Shown: one piece after another, positions 7,540-15,188 of the stretch
How positions within the stretch are numbered: the first letter of the stretch is position 1
How the letters are laid out: each line of letters starts with the position of its first letter
Assembly: GCA_023441145.1 (NCBI GenBank)
Contig: JAEZQN010000184.1
Span: 1 to 16,754, forward strand
Length of the DNA: 16,754 nt
From: Bacillota bacterium
GTDB lineage: Bacteria > Bacillota > Clostridia > Lachnospirales > Lachnospiraceae
Reading direction: 5' to 3'
Translations under genes and position numbers: made by a program
The notes under the pieces: model-generated
Seen by the model: only the letters and a program-made list of their open reading frames with translations
The model's database searches: none
Told to the model about the DNA's origin: nothing

Positions 7540-8166
7540 ATGGGAAAACAAATATGGAAACCTGGGAATATGGTGTATCCATTGCCGGTAGTAATGGTTA
7601 GCTGTGGGCAGGAAGGTAAGTCTCCCAATATTATTACGGTGGCATGGACAGGGACAATCTGTACAAATCCAACCATGGTGTACATTTCTGTAAGACCGGA
7701 GCGTTACTCCTATGACATGATTAAAAATAGTGGGGAATTTGTGATTAATCTCACTACTGAGAAGTTAGCCTATGCCACTGATTATTGCGGAGTGAAGTCC
7801 GGACGGGACATAGATAAGTTTAAGGAAGTAGAACTTACATCTGTAATGGGTAGCTTAAAACAGGCACCTATGATTAAAGAAAGTCCTGTTAACATAGAAT
7901 GTGTGGTAGAAAACATAGTGCCATTAGGATCCCACCATATGTTTGTAGCAAAGGTAGTTCAAGTTCATGTAGATGAGGAGTATATGGATGAGAAAGGGAA
8001 GTTCCACTTATCACAAGCGGATCCCATTGTATATTCCCACGGAGAGTATTATAATTTAGGAAAACAGTTAGGAACCTTCGGCTATTCTGTTAAGAAACCG
8101 GAGAAAAAATCTAAAGGACATATTCGCGCTTCGCAAAAGAATAAAAATAAACGGCAGAAACGGTAA
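7540..8166 (+). CDS. Flavin reductase-like, FMN-binding domain protein (flavoredoxin / DIM6-NTAB type)
   Basis: 208 aa, ATG start with AGGAG eight bases upstream. Residues about 10-165 fit the flavin reductase-like split-barrel that binds FMN: PLPVVMVSCG at the start, NIITVAWTGTICTNPTMVYISV (FMN-site region, about 30-51), the SGEFVINL strand, SGRDIDKF (about 87-94) and a late HGEYYNLGK. Relatives include flavoredoxins and NAD(P)H:flavin oxidoreductases, which pass electrons between reduced nicotinamide or ferredoxin-type donors and flavin. The electron donor and acceptor cannot be read from sequence. The last ~25 residues are a strongly basic Lys/Arg tail, beyond the usual domain end, which might bind nucleic acid or membrane (inference). 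A 26-base gap separates it from the downstream nuclease gene and no terminator lies between, so co-transcription is likely. Confidence 0.88.
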   Translation: MGKQIWKPGNMVYPLPVVMVSCGQEGKSPNIITVAWTGTICTNPTMVYISVRPERYSYDMIKNSGEFVINLTTEKLAYATDYCGVKSGRDIDKFKEVELTSVMGSLKQAPMIKESPVNIECVVENIVPLGSHHMFVAKVVQVHVDEEYMDEKGKFHLSQADPIVYSHGEYYNLGKQLGTFGYSVKKPEKKSKGHIRASQKNKNKRQKR

Positions 8167-8192
8167 TCACCGATGCCAGCAAGGGGTGGCCT

Positions 8193-10154
8193 ATGAAAAT
8201 ATGTACCATTAGAATTGAGAACTTTAAGTCAATTCGAAGTCTAGAGATTCCAGATGTTGACAACGTATTAATTTTGGTAGGTAAGAATAGTACAGGAAAG
8301 ACCGTTGTTATCGATGCTATTCGTATGGTAGCTGGAAACTATAAGATGGGAGAGCATGATTTTTTAGATAAGAAGAAGCCTATTGTTATTGCCATGAAGG
8401 TAGAACTGACACCTGAAGATTTGGAACTCTTTCATAAAAAAGGAATAGTCAGTAAATATAAAAGATATGAGCTCTGGGAGAAGGAGTTTTACTCTAAATT
8501 GCCCTCCTTTCAGGAAGGCAATTTAACCTTTGAATGTCGAATTTACAGCAATGGTTCCATACAGTATCGAGATGGAGTGAAGAAGAACAATCAAAACATA
8601 CCATTAGTATTTCCAAAGATTTTTCATATGGACCAGAGAAGAAACGTGGACGATTTACAGCAGGAAATTCTACGTTTCTATGACAAGGAAAGTATTCAAG
8701 ACTTAAAAGATGATGTTTGTATGTTTGATAAAGCCAAGAAATGCAATCGTTGCTTTCAATGTATAGGTGTAATTAGCAAAAAGACACCAGAGGAGCTATC
8801 GGTGTATGAGCTTAGCAAACTGATGGAATATAAGATGTATCGTAATAACCTATCTGATATGTCCAATAAGATTAATAAATATTTTCATGCCAATGGGACA
8901 CCAAATCAAGATGTTCGTTTTGTTTACAATATGGACGTTGAAAAATTATTTTCTTTAGATACGCAGATTATAAATAAGGATCGTAATGAGGTAGGAAGTA
9001 TACACTACCTAAGTGAAGGTCTTCGAAGTATCTATGCCCTGTCTCTTTTAGAGACGTACATAGAGGAGGATAGCACGATTCCTTGTATTATTATGATTGA
9101 GGATCCAGAGATTTACTTACATCCTCAGCTACAAAAGGTGGCCAGTGAGATTCTTTACCGGTTAAGTAAAAAAAATCAGGTGATATTCTCCACTCACTCG
9201 CCAAATATGATTTTTAACTTCTCCTCAAAGCAGATTAAGCAGGTAATGTTAGATGAGGACTTCTACACTACCATTAATCCTTGTACAGATATCGATGAGA
9301 TTTTAGATGATTTAGGATATACGGCAAATGACCTTATGAATGTAAGCTTTGTCTTTATTGTAGAGGGTAAGCAGGATAGCAATCGTCTTCCGCTGTTGTT
9401 ACAGAAGTATTACTCTGAAATCTATGATGAGGACGGAGGGTTGCAGCGAATTTCTATCATACCGACCAACAGCTGTACCAATATTAAGACCTATGCCAAT
9501 TTAAAATATATAAACAAATTATACCTAAAAGACCAATTTTTGATGATTCGGGATAGTGATGGTAGAAATCCAAAGCATTTGGTAAGACAGCTTTGTAGCT
9601 ATTACAGTCAGCGTGCTAAGGAAGATGTAGCCAATCTTCCAAGAGTATCGCCAAGAAATGTGTTAATTCTAAAGTATTACTCTTTTGAAAACTATTTCCT
9701 TGACCCAGAAATCATGACTAGAATCGGTGTGGTTAAAAGTCCCGAAGAATTTTATAATATTCTTTATGCGAAATACAGAGACTATTTATATCGATTAGGA
9801 AGTGTGAAACGAATGATTAAATTCACAGGGATTCGTATTAATAGCAAAGAGGATATTAAGAAAAATATGGAGCTAATCAAGATTTATGTTCGAGGTCATA
9901 ACTTATTTGATATTTTTTATGGAAAATATAGAAATGATGCAGAGCAGGAGATTCTAAAGAGATATATCGAAGAGGCTCCAAGGGATACCTTCAAAGATAT
10001 TTTTGACAAAATTGATTCCTTCATCTATTTTGAAAATAGAAAGAAGGATACCTGGCATGAGAAAGTTGAGCAGTATAGAGGCCAGGATACAGAAAAAATG
10101 GACGACATAGATGACGTTCTAGGACCAGAGGATGAGGATGACGACGAAGAATAA
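8193..10154 (+). CDS. OLD-family ATP-dependent endonuclease: ABC-type ATPase plus TOPRIM domain
   Basis: 653 aa, ATG start preceded by AAGGGGTGG (8181-8189). The N-terminal ABC/SMC-like ATPase has Walker A GKNSTGKT (30-37), signature LSEGLRS (273-279), Walker B IIMIEDPE (Glu303-Asp304) and switch His335 in STHSPN. The C-terminal TOPRIM nuclease domain has the metal-binding Glu391 in VEGKQD and the acidic pair Asp454/Asp456 in RDSDGR. OLD enzymes couple ATP to DNA nicking or cleavage; several act in anti-phage defence, and Gabija GajA is a relative. No UvrD-like helicase (GajB) follows, which argues against Gabija. Unusual: between Walker A and the signature lies a four-cysteine cluster, Cys176-x7-Cys184-x2-Cys187-x2-Cys190, that could bind zinc or an Fe-S cluster. 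The extreme C-terminus is very acidic. The gene overlaps the next one by 23 bases, so the two products are probably made together. The exact role, repair or defence, is unknown. Confidence 0.9.
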   Translation: MKICTIRIENFKSIRSLEIPDVDNVLILVGKNSTGKTVVIDAIRMVAGNYKMGEHDFLDKKKPIVIAMKVELTPEDLELFHKKGIVSKYKRYELWEKEFYSKLPSFQEGNLTFECRIYSNGSIQYRDGVKKNNQNIPLVFPKIFHMDQRRNVDDLQQEILRFYDKESIQDLKDDVCMFDKAKKCNRCFQCIGVISKKTPEELSVYELSKLMEYKMYRNNLSDMSNKINKYFHANGTPNQDVRFVYNMDVEKLFSLDTQIINKDRNEVGSIHYLSEGLRSIYALSLLETYIEEDSTIPCIIMIEDPEIYLHPQLQKVASEILYRLSKKNQVIFSTHSPNMIFNFSSKQIKQVMLDEDFYTTINPCTDIDEILDDLGYTANDLMNVSFVFIVEGKQDSNRLPLLLQKYYSEIYDEDGGLQRISIIPTNSCTNIKTYANLKYINKLYLKDQFLMIRDSDGRNPKHLVRQLCSYYSQRAKEDVANLPRVSPRNVLILKYYSFENYFLDPEIMTRIGVVKSPEEFYNILYAKYRDYLYRLGSVKRMIKFTGIRINSKEDIKKNMELIKIYVRGHNLFDIFYGKYRNDAEQEILKRYIEEAPRDTFKDIFDKIDSFIYFENRKKDTWHEKVEQYRGQDTEKMDDIDDVLGPEDEDDDEE

Positions 10155-10659
10155 AAAAAGCAATATTGTATTAATTGGAATGCCAGCAGCTGGAAAGAGT
10201 ACAGTGGGTGTTATTTTAGCAAAGGTATTAGGCTATCAATTTATCGATGCTGACCTAGTAATCCAAGAACAGGAACATCGCTTGCTTAAGGATATTATAA
10301 AAGAAGATGGTTTAGAGAGCTTTATTTCCATAGAAAACAGTATAAATTCAAGCCTACAGGTAGATCGCACTGTGATTGCTACAGGAGGTAGTGTCATTTA
10401 TGGAAAAGAGGCTATGGAGCATCTAAAAAGTATAGGAACCATCGTTTACATAAGGCTAAGTTATGAAACACTGGAGAATCGACTTGGCAATATAAAGCAA
10501 AGGGGTGTTGTGTTGAAAAAGGGACAGAATCTGCGAGACTTATATAAGGAACGCTGTCCTTTGTATGAAGAATACGCAGATATTATTGTAGATGCTGAGG
10601 ATATGGGAGTAGAAAAAACCATGGAGACAATCTTTACCATGGTTGGAAAAGGCCAGTAA
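10132..10659 (+). CDS. Shikimate-kinase-like P-loop kinase, substrate uncertain
   Basis: 175 aa. Fold and nucleotide site agree with AroK: Walker A GMPAAGKS (16-23), FIDAD (Asp39, Asp41), ATGG at 83-86, LID arginine Arg124, and KERCPLYEEYADI with Arg141. However, the arginine that binds shikimate in the usual F-R-x-x-E motif is replaced by Ile65 (FISIE), and the GGG loop is GGS. It therefore may not phosphorylate shikimate, and calling it aroK would be unsafe; no other aro gene is nearby. Start choice: ATG at 10132 or ATG at 10138; the second has AGAGG (10127-10131) six bases upstream and is equally or more likely, giving 173 aa. Both lie inside the end of the OLD nuclease gene, so translation is probably coupled. 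No terminator is seen before the murA promoter. Confidence 0.85.
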   Translation: MRMTTKNKKSNIVLIGMPAAGKSTVGVILAKVLGYQFIDADLVIQEQEHRLLKDIIKEDGLESFISIENSINSSLQVDRTVIATGGSVIYGKEAMEHLKSIGTIVYIRLSYETLENRLGNIKQRGVVLKKGQNLRDLYKERCPLYEEYADIIVDAEDMGVEKTMETIFTMVGKGQ

Positions 10660-10715
10660 CAGTAAAGCCTACACTCATTCCAAATAATTGCACCGAGTAT
10701 TTCTTATTTTAATCT

Positions 10716-10744
10716 TTTACAATATAGAAACTTTATGCTATAAT
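10716..10744 (+). promoter_or_regulatory. Strong sigma-A promoter of murA
   Basis: TTTACA (10716-10721), a 17-base spacer and a perfect TATAAT (10739-10744), with TGC directly before the -10 making it an extended -10 promoter. It lies 90 bases before the murA ATG, in the 175-base gap after the kinase gene. Nothing else is recognised in that gap. Confidence 0.88.
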
Positions 10745-10834
10745 GTAGTAATGTAATTAATATGTGTAAGTATGCAAAAAAATGTGTATAGAATGTTTGT
10801 TACTCAAAAAAATGAGATTTTATAGAGGTGTGCA

Positions 10835-12133
10835 ATGGAGCAGTATATTATAAAAGGTGGGAAGCCACTAGTAGGCGAGGTTACTATAGGTGGAGCAAAG
10901 AATGCAGCTTTAGCTATTTTAGCAGCAGCAATTATGTCTGATGAGACAGTGACAATAGAGAACGTACCTAACGTACGTGACATTAATGTAATTTTACAAG
11001 CAATTGAGGGAATCGGTGCAAGGGTAGACCGTGTTAGTTCCCATGTGGTTAAGATCAACGGTAGTAGTATTGACAAATATAGCATTGATTATGATTTTAT
11101 TCGTAAGATTAGAGCGTCCTATTATTTACTAGGAGCTTTATTAGGTAAATATAGAAAGGCTCAAGTAGCACTTCCTGGAGGCTGTAACATTGGAAGTAGA
11201 CCAATTGATCAGCATATCAAAGGCTTTGAAGCCCTTGGTGCTAATGTATTGATTCAAAACGGAATGATTGATGCTAGTGCATCTCAATTAAAAGGGAATC
11301 ATATCTATCTAGATATGGTTACTGTTGGTGCGACTATTAATATCATGTTAGCAGCAGTACTTGCTAATGGTAAGACCATTATCGAGAACTCCGCTAAGGA
11401 GCCTCATGTTGTAGATGTTGCTAATATGCTTAATGCTATGGGTGCAGACATCAAAGGTGCTGGTACAGATGTAATTCGAATTAATGGTGTAAGAAAACTT
11501 CATGGATGTGAGTACTCCATTATTCCAGATCAGATTGAAGCGGGAACCTTTATGATAGCAGCCGCTGCTACAAAAGGGGACATACTCATTAAGAACGTAA
11601 TACCAAAGCATTTAGAAGCAATCTCAGCTAAACTTGAGGAGATTGGGGCTTATGTAGAGGAATTTGACGATGCTGTTCGTGTAGTAGCAACCAAACGACT
11701 TGGTCATACTCATGTTAAAACGTTGCCATATCCAGGTTTTCCAACTGATATGCAACCACAGATTACAACCTTATTAGCTATGTCTCATGGCACTAGTATT
11801 GTAACAGAGAGTATTTTTGAAAATAGATTTAAGTATGTAGATGAGCTTTCACGTATGGGAGCTAAGATTAAGGTAGAGGGCAATAGCGCCATTATTGATG
11901 GTGGAGAAAATCTTTCTGGAGCCATTGTTAGCGCACCAGATCTTCGTGCAGGAGCTGCTCTTGTAGTAGCTGGATTAGCTGCGGAAGGAATTACTATCGT
12001 AGATTCTATAGAGTATATTCAAAGAGGATATGAAGATCTTGAAGCTAAGTTCCAATCCCTTGGTGGTATGATTGAGAAGCTGGAACAAACAGATGATAAG
12101 GCCATCCAGAAGTTTAGACTGAAGGTTGGTTGA
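10835..12133 (+). CDS. murA: UDP-N-acetylglucosamine 1-carboxyvinyltransferase
   Basis: 432 aa; transfers enolpyruvate from phosphoenolpyruvate to UDP-GlcNAc, the first committed step of peptidoglycan synthesis, in the cytoplasm. Landmarks: GGAKNAAL with Lys22-Asn23, the active-site loop LPGGCNIGSRPID with the catalytic, fosfomycin-targeted Cys117, PGFPTDMQPQ containing the general-base Asp, ENRFKYVDELSRMGA, and RAGAALVVAGLAAEG near the end with the conserved Arg. Full family length. The Cys (not Asp) at 117 predicts sensitivity of the enzyme to fosfomycin. Firmicutes often have two paralogues (murAA and murAB); which one this is cannot be decided here. ATG start with GAGG six bases upstream. 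It has its own promoter and terminator, so it is probably monocistronic. Confidence 0.97.
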   Translation: MEQYIIKGGKPLVGEVTIGGAKNAALAILAAAIMSDETVTIENVPNVRDINVILQAIEGIGARVDRVSSHVVKINGSSIDKYSIDYDFIRKIRASYYLLGALLGKYRKAQVALPGGCNIGSRPIDQHIKGFEALGANVLIQNGMIDASASQLKGNHIYLDMVTVGATINIMLAAVLANGKTIIENSAKEPHVVDVANMLNAMGADIKGAGTDVIRINGVRKLHGCEYSIIPDQIEAGTFMIAAAATKGDILIKNVIPKHLEAISAKLEEIGAYVEEFDDAVRVVATKRLGHTHVKTLPYPGFPTDMQPQITTLLAMSHGTSIVTESIFENRFKYVDELSRMGAKIKVEGNSAIIDGGENLSGAIVSAPDLRAGAALVVAGLAAEGITIVDSIEYIQRGYEDLEAKFQSLGGMIEKLEQTDDKAIQKFRLKVG

Positions 12134-12158
12134 TTGTAGTAGATTCTTATGGTAAATA

Positions 12159-12198
12159 AATAAAACCAGTTTTTAGATACATTGAAACTGGTTTTATT
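12159..12198 (+). terminator. Intrinsic terminator of murA
   Basis: Perfect 14-bp inverted repeat: AATAAAACCAGTTT (12159-12172) with AAACTGGTTTTATT (12185-12198), loop of 12 bases, leading into a T-run that ends at 12202. Confidence 0.92.
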
Positions 12199-12206
12199 TT
12201 TTGCGT

Positions 12207-12235
12207 CTTATTTCTGAAAATTATGTCGAAATAAG
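12207..12235. repeat. Short inverted repeat upstream of the DUF1622 gene, possible operator
   Basis: CTTATTTC (12207-12214) and GAAATAAG (12228-12235) form an 8-bp inverted repeat with a 13-base centre, in the short gap between the murA terminator and the next start. No clear promoter hexamers were found beside it. A regulator site is only a possibility. Confidence 0.3.
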
Positions 12236-12271
12236 TCAATATAGTTAAGATTTAAAGGAGTATTAGAAACA

Positions 12272-12583
12272 ATGGAACATCTTTTACATGTAGTAATTCC
12301 ACCAATTATTCATCTTTTAGAGTTTATTGGTGTACTTATCATTTTAGTTAGCGCAGTCAAAACATTTTCTATGTATGCAATCTCATTTGTAAAAAGAACT
12401 GATTATCCAGTAAAACAGGAGCTTGCGTTAAGTTTTGCATTAGCCTTGGAATATAAGATGGGTGCAGAGATTCTTAAGACAGTTTTAATTAAGGATATTA
12501 AGGAGATATATATCCTAGGAGCAATCATTGTATTAAGAGCGCTTCTTTCCCTATTAATTCATTTTGAACTTCGCGAACATTAG
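12272..12583 (+). CDS. Small integral membrane protein, DUF1622 family
   Basis: 103 aa, ATG start with AAAGGAG (12254-12260) eleven bases upstream, a little far but clear. Two strong hydrophobic stretches: about residues 7-29 (VVIPPIIHLLEFIGVLIILV) and about 78-97 (IYILGAIIVLRALLSLLIHF). Between them is the family's conserved block LALSFALALEYKMGAEILKTVLIKD. This combination fits DUF1622, small membrane proteins of unknown function common in bacteria. The short loop after the first helix carries Lys-Arg residues, favouring a cytoplasmic loop. It stands alone between two terminators. Family assignment is from memory of the conserved block; function unknown. Confidence 0.85.
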   Translation: MEHLLHVVIPPIIHLLEFIGVLIILVSAVKTFSMYAISFVKRTDYPVKQELALSFALALEYKMGAEILKTVLIKDIKEIYILGAIIVLRALLSLLIHFELREH

Positions 12584-12591
12584 AAGAAAGA

Positions 12592-12627
12592 GGGGCTGTC
12601 GCACTAATTAGTTAGTGCGACAGCCCC
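12592..12627. terminator. Bidirectional terminator / palindrome sharing its arm with the one at 15065-15108
   Basis: 16-bp perfect inverted repeat: GGGGCTGTCGCACTAA (12592-12607) and TTAGTGCGACAGCCCC (12612-12627), loop TTAG. It sits between two convergent genes. On the minus strand it is followed by TCTTTCTTCT, a fair U-rich tail; on the plus strand the tail is weak (GTTGTC). The outer 11 bases, GGGGCTGTCGC, recur in the palindrome at 15065-15108. Confidence 0.85.
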
Positions 12628-12645
12628 GTTGTCTATTAAGGTTAT

Positions 12646-14853
12646 TTACTTTTTATGAAGTTTGATTTTTCTAATATTTAAACTGCTAGCTACTAATGCA
12701 CCACTAAAAATAAGTGCTAATACATATAGCCAACCTACTTTAGTATGCTCTCCCGTCTTTGGAACATCATCCTTACTATCCTCTGTTTTACTCTCTGGCT
12801 TTTTTATAACCAGTGATGTCTTGGCGGTACCATCCTTAAAATGAATGGTTATAGTATGCTTTCCTAAGGAGAGTGTTTTTATAAACGCTGGCTTTAGTGT
12901 AATGATTGTGGAACCAGATTGGGCTATGTAATCATCACCAGAAAGCATGGTTCCATCAAGGTCTACACTGACAAATTTACTAAAGTCTCCATTTACTCGA
13001 ATGGTAGCACTATCATTACTACCTTGGACTACTGTTTGATCTTGCCCTTCCATAATCTCATAATCTATCATTTCTTCTGTTTTTTGTACGAAAATGGCTT
13101 TTATCACAACATTACTTGATGGCATAACAAAACTATCATTAGTAATGGTAACCCCACCAGAGATCACCTGCCACTCTTTCCATTCATAGCCAGTATTGGC
13201 GGTAGCTGTAAGCGAAACCTTACTGCCTGCTACTGACTCTGTTACATTTGCAGAGGCTGTACCATTACCATCGTTATCTATAGTTATTGTATACTTTGCT
13301 ATCGGTATGGTTACTGTGATAGCGGTAGATATTCCCACTTTCTTTGTAGGGGTTTCCTTATATCTTACATACCAGACTCCAGCTGGCACTTCCGTAGAAC
13401 CATTGCTACAAGCCTTCCAAGTGACTGCATCAACAGAAGAAGCATATTCCATCTCTGTTGTGGTTCCTAAAATCTTATTAAACCCATTACTTAATCCTGT
13501 TGGGGCAGGCTGCTCAGCCTTTTTTGTTGCAGATAACAGGGCTATCTTTACATCTGCTGTCGGTCTTCCAGATATGGTAATCGTGGTATCTGTATTTCGA
13601 GTAACTGTAATGCCATTCATACCACCTATACTATAATCATCTGGGAAATAATATCCTGCATCGGCTGTGTAAACCACATCCGTCATAGCTCCAGTTAGTT
13701 CTGTCTGCACTATTGCCCCTGAACCATCTACCTTAGTCATATTACTGCCTGGTGTTACGGATAGATGATATCCCGTTCCTTGAACTGCCATAGTTGCTGT
13801 AGTGATTCTCTCTGTAGCATCTGTTGTTTCCAACCATACCTTACAATCTGCAAAACTGGTAAGGGTCTTACTATTTAGGGTGACATCACTAACAGAAACT
13901 AAGGACGTTCCGCTTACATGACTCATCTCTTTGGCCCATGCACCATCTGCATTCTGCACAACCAAAAAGGTCTTCTCTCCTGTCCCCTTCACTGCAATAC
14001 TTGTCTTAGTAGGGCTAATAGTAGCTGTTCCAAGTGCTGTACTGGCATATCGGATTACCAAGGAATCCTGTAGTGGCAAAGGACCACCTGATGATGCTTC
14101 TGGTGCAAGGGAAGCAAAGAGCACAGAAGACATGTCTAGATGAAAAGCAGGAACAATATCCTTATCATTAAACTGGTCACTAAAGCTAATAAGCTGGTCT
14201 GGAATTGCCGTAAGCATTTGATATCGAATGGAACCATAAGTAGAACGTAACCAAAACTCTCCTGAACTAAATCCATTGCTGGATGTTAAGTTATGTAACT
14301 CTATTACAATGTTATTTTTTGATCCCACATATATCTTACTATCACCTTCACTATTGGGGTTAAAGGCATTTGGTGCATATAATATGCCTATTAAACGACT
14401 GTCTTCATCTGTTTTCATCGGGTTATCATGCAATGTAAATACCGTTGTCTCCTTCATGAAAGACATTTCACCTGTCGAAAAGAAAATAGTATCATTCTGT
14501 GTATACGAAGAAAATAACATATCAGGATCGCTTTCGCTGTAATAATCTGTTGGCCCATACATACTAATTCCAAAACTACTTGTCGATAAAAGTGCAAGGG
14601 TACTAGAGTCCTCTGCTCCTGCAATGAGCCATGTTCTTCCACCTGCTCCAAATCTAAGTCTGCTAATGTTAGAACCTACACTTCCATCCAACTTAAAGTT
14701 AGAAAGAAGTTGGTCTTTGGTGGCAAATTGTGTCTCTTCCAGCTCTGCCGCCTGCACCTTCCTCACACTCCCTGGCAGGTTTGGACATAACCCCACAATT
14801 AGAGTGATACAAAGTATCAATACTCCCAGTCTAGTTCTCTCTTTTTTCTTCAA
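12646..14853 (-). CDS. Sortase-anchored modular surface protein (VPKTG anchor) with InlB-like and X2-like domains
   Basis: 735 aa from the preferred TTG start at 14853; AAGGAGG (14863-14869) lies nine bases upstream. An upstream in-frame ATG at 14883 would add ten residues but has only a weak site. N-terminus: signal peptide MKKKERTRLG, hydrophobic core to about Leu22, probable cleavage after VQA (35). Residues about 37-250 form a domain ending in FWLRSTYG and VPAFHLDMSSVLFAS, a pattern typical of Clostridia surface proteins. Then come beta-rich repeats with weak Ig likeness. About 522-587 is a divergent InlB B-repeat (GSKVSLTATANTGYEWKEW), and about 594-685 an X2-like module (GDFSKFVSVDLDG, IITLKPAFIKTLSLGKHTI). 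The C-terminus has VPKTGE (697-702, LPXTG-type), a hydrophobic segment and a basic tail, so it is expected to be attached to the wall by sortase. The ligand is unknown; no sortase gene is in the window. Confidence 0.9.
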   Translation of the reverse strand: MKKKERTRLGVLILCITLIVGLCPNLPGSVRKVQAAELEETQFATKDQLLSNFKLDGSVGSNISRLRFGAGGRTWLIAGAEDSSTLALLSTSSFGISMYGPTDYYSESDPDMLFSSYTQNDTIFFSTGEMSFMKETTVFTLHDNPMKTDEDSRLIGILYAPNAFNPNSEGDSKIYVGSKNNIVIELHNLTSSNGFSSGEFWLRSTYGSIRYQMLTAIPDQLISFSDQFNDKDIVPAFHLDMSSVLFASLAPEASSGGPLPLQDSLVIRYASTALGTATISPTKTSIAVKGTGEKTFLVVQNADGAWAKEMSHVSGTSLVSVSDVTLNSKTLTSFADCKVWLETTDATERITTATMAVQGTGYHLSVTPGSNMTKVDGSGAIVQTELTGAMTDVVYTADAGYYFPDDYSIGGMNGITVTRNTDTTITISGRPTADVKIALLSATKKAEQPAPTGLSNGFNKILGTTTEMEYASSVDAVTWKACSNGSTEVPAGVWYVRYKETPTKKVGISTAITVTIPIAKYTITIDNDGNGTASANVTESVAGSKVSLTATANTGYEWKEWQVISGGVTITNDSFVMPSSNVVIKAIFVQKTEEMIDYEIMEGQDQTVVQGSNDSATIRVNGDFSKFVSVDLDGTMLSGDDYIAQSGSTIITLKPAFIKTLSLGKHTITIHFKDGTAKTSLVIKKPESKTEDSKDDVPKTGEHTKVGWLYVLALIFSGALVASSLNIRKIKLHKK

Positions 14854-14862
14854 TACGATTAT

Positions 14863-14869
14863 CCTCCTT
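14863..14869 (-). promoter_or_regulatory. Ribosome binding site that decides the TTG start of the surface protein
   Basis: AAGGAGG on the minus strand lies nine bases before TTG (14853-14851), and after the in-frame ATG at 14883. It falls inside the longer reading frame, which favours the TTG start. The signal peptide then begins with the normal MKKK pattern. Confidence 0.75.
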
Positions 14870-14981
14870 AACACAGCCCTCATTTATCTGTTCCCTTCCA
14901 TGCTTTGGGCAAATAATATGGACACCCAACCATTCTGTTGATACTTTTATAGGTATTCTTTTCCAATGTAGTCTCTTATTT

Positions 14982-15010
14982 ATTTTATCATTAAATCCCC
15001 TTACCAACAA
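14982..15010 (-). promoter_or_regulatory. Putative promoter of the surface protein gene
   Basis: Read on the minus strand: TTGTTG (15010-15005), a 17-base spacer, then TAAAAT (14987-14982) preceded by TGA, an extended -10 form. It implies a leader of about 120 bases before the TTG start. The 14854-15188 gap also holds the palindrome at 15065-15108; I see nothing else in it. Confidence 0.5.
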
Positions 15011-15064
15011 CCCATTTTTTAACAGATTTTGTAATATATTGATGAATGAGGTAATAATATATAC

Positions 15065-15108
15065 GGGGCTGTCGCTTTAACGATTTCCAATCGCTAAAGC
15101 GACAGCCC
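15065..15108. terminator. Palindrome/terminator-like hairpin related to the one at 12592-12627
   Basis: GGGCTGTCGCTTTA (15066-15079) pairs with TAAAGCGACAGCCC (15095-15108), extended inside by CGATT (81-85 of 15,0xx) with AATCG around a TCC loop; one A/C mismatch lies between. It is followed by TTTGTTT on the plus strand. No plus-strand gene ends just before it and the minus-strand surface gene starts beyond it, so a terminator role is not obvious. It may be a copied repetitive palindrome. Confidence 0.7.
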
Positions 15109-15188
15109 TTTGTTTATATAAACTTCCGAATACTTGAATGCAACATACTACATTCATAAGGTGTTTTATAGGAAGGGAGGTATTCAAA

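Noticed and set aside
8193..10659. Gabija (GajAB) system
   Set aside because: An OLD-type nuclease is present, but the following gene is a small AroK-like kinase, not a UvrD-like helicase.
13196..13636. Plus-strand open frame of 146 codons within the surface protein gene
   Set aside because: Hydrophobic, Val/Pro-rich product typical of the reverse complement of Thr/Ala-rich coding sequence; no ribosome site.
12592..15108. Composite transposon or insertion sequence
   Set aside because: No transposase gene lies between the palindromes and no target-site duplication could be identified by eye.
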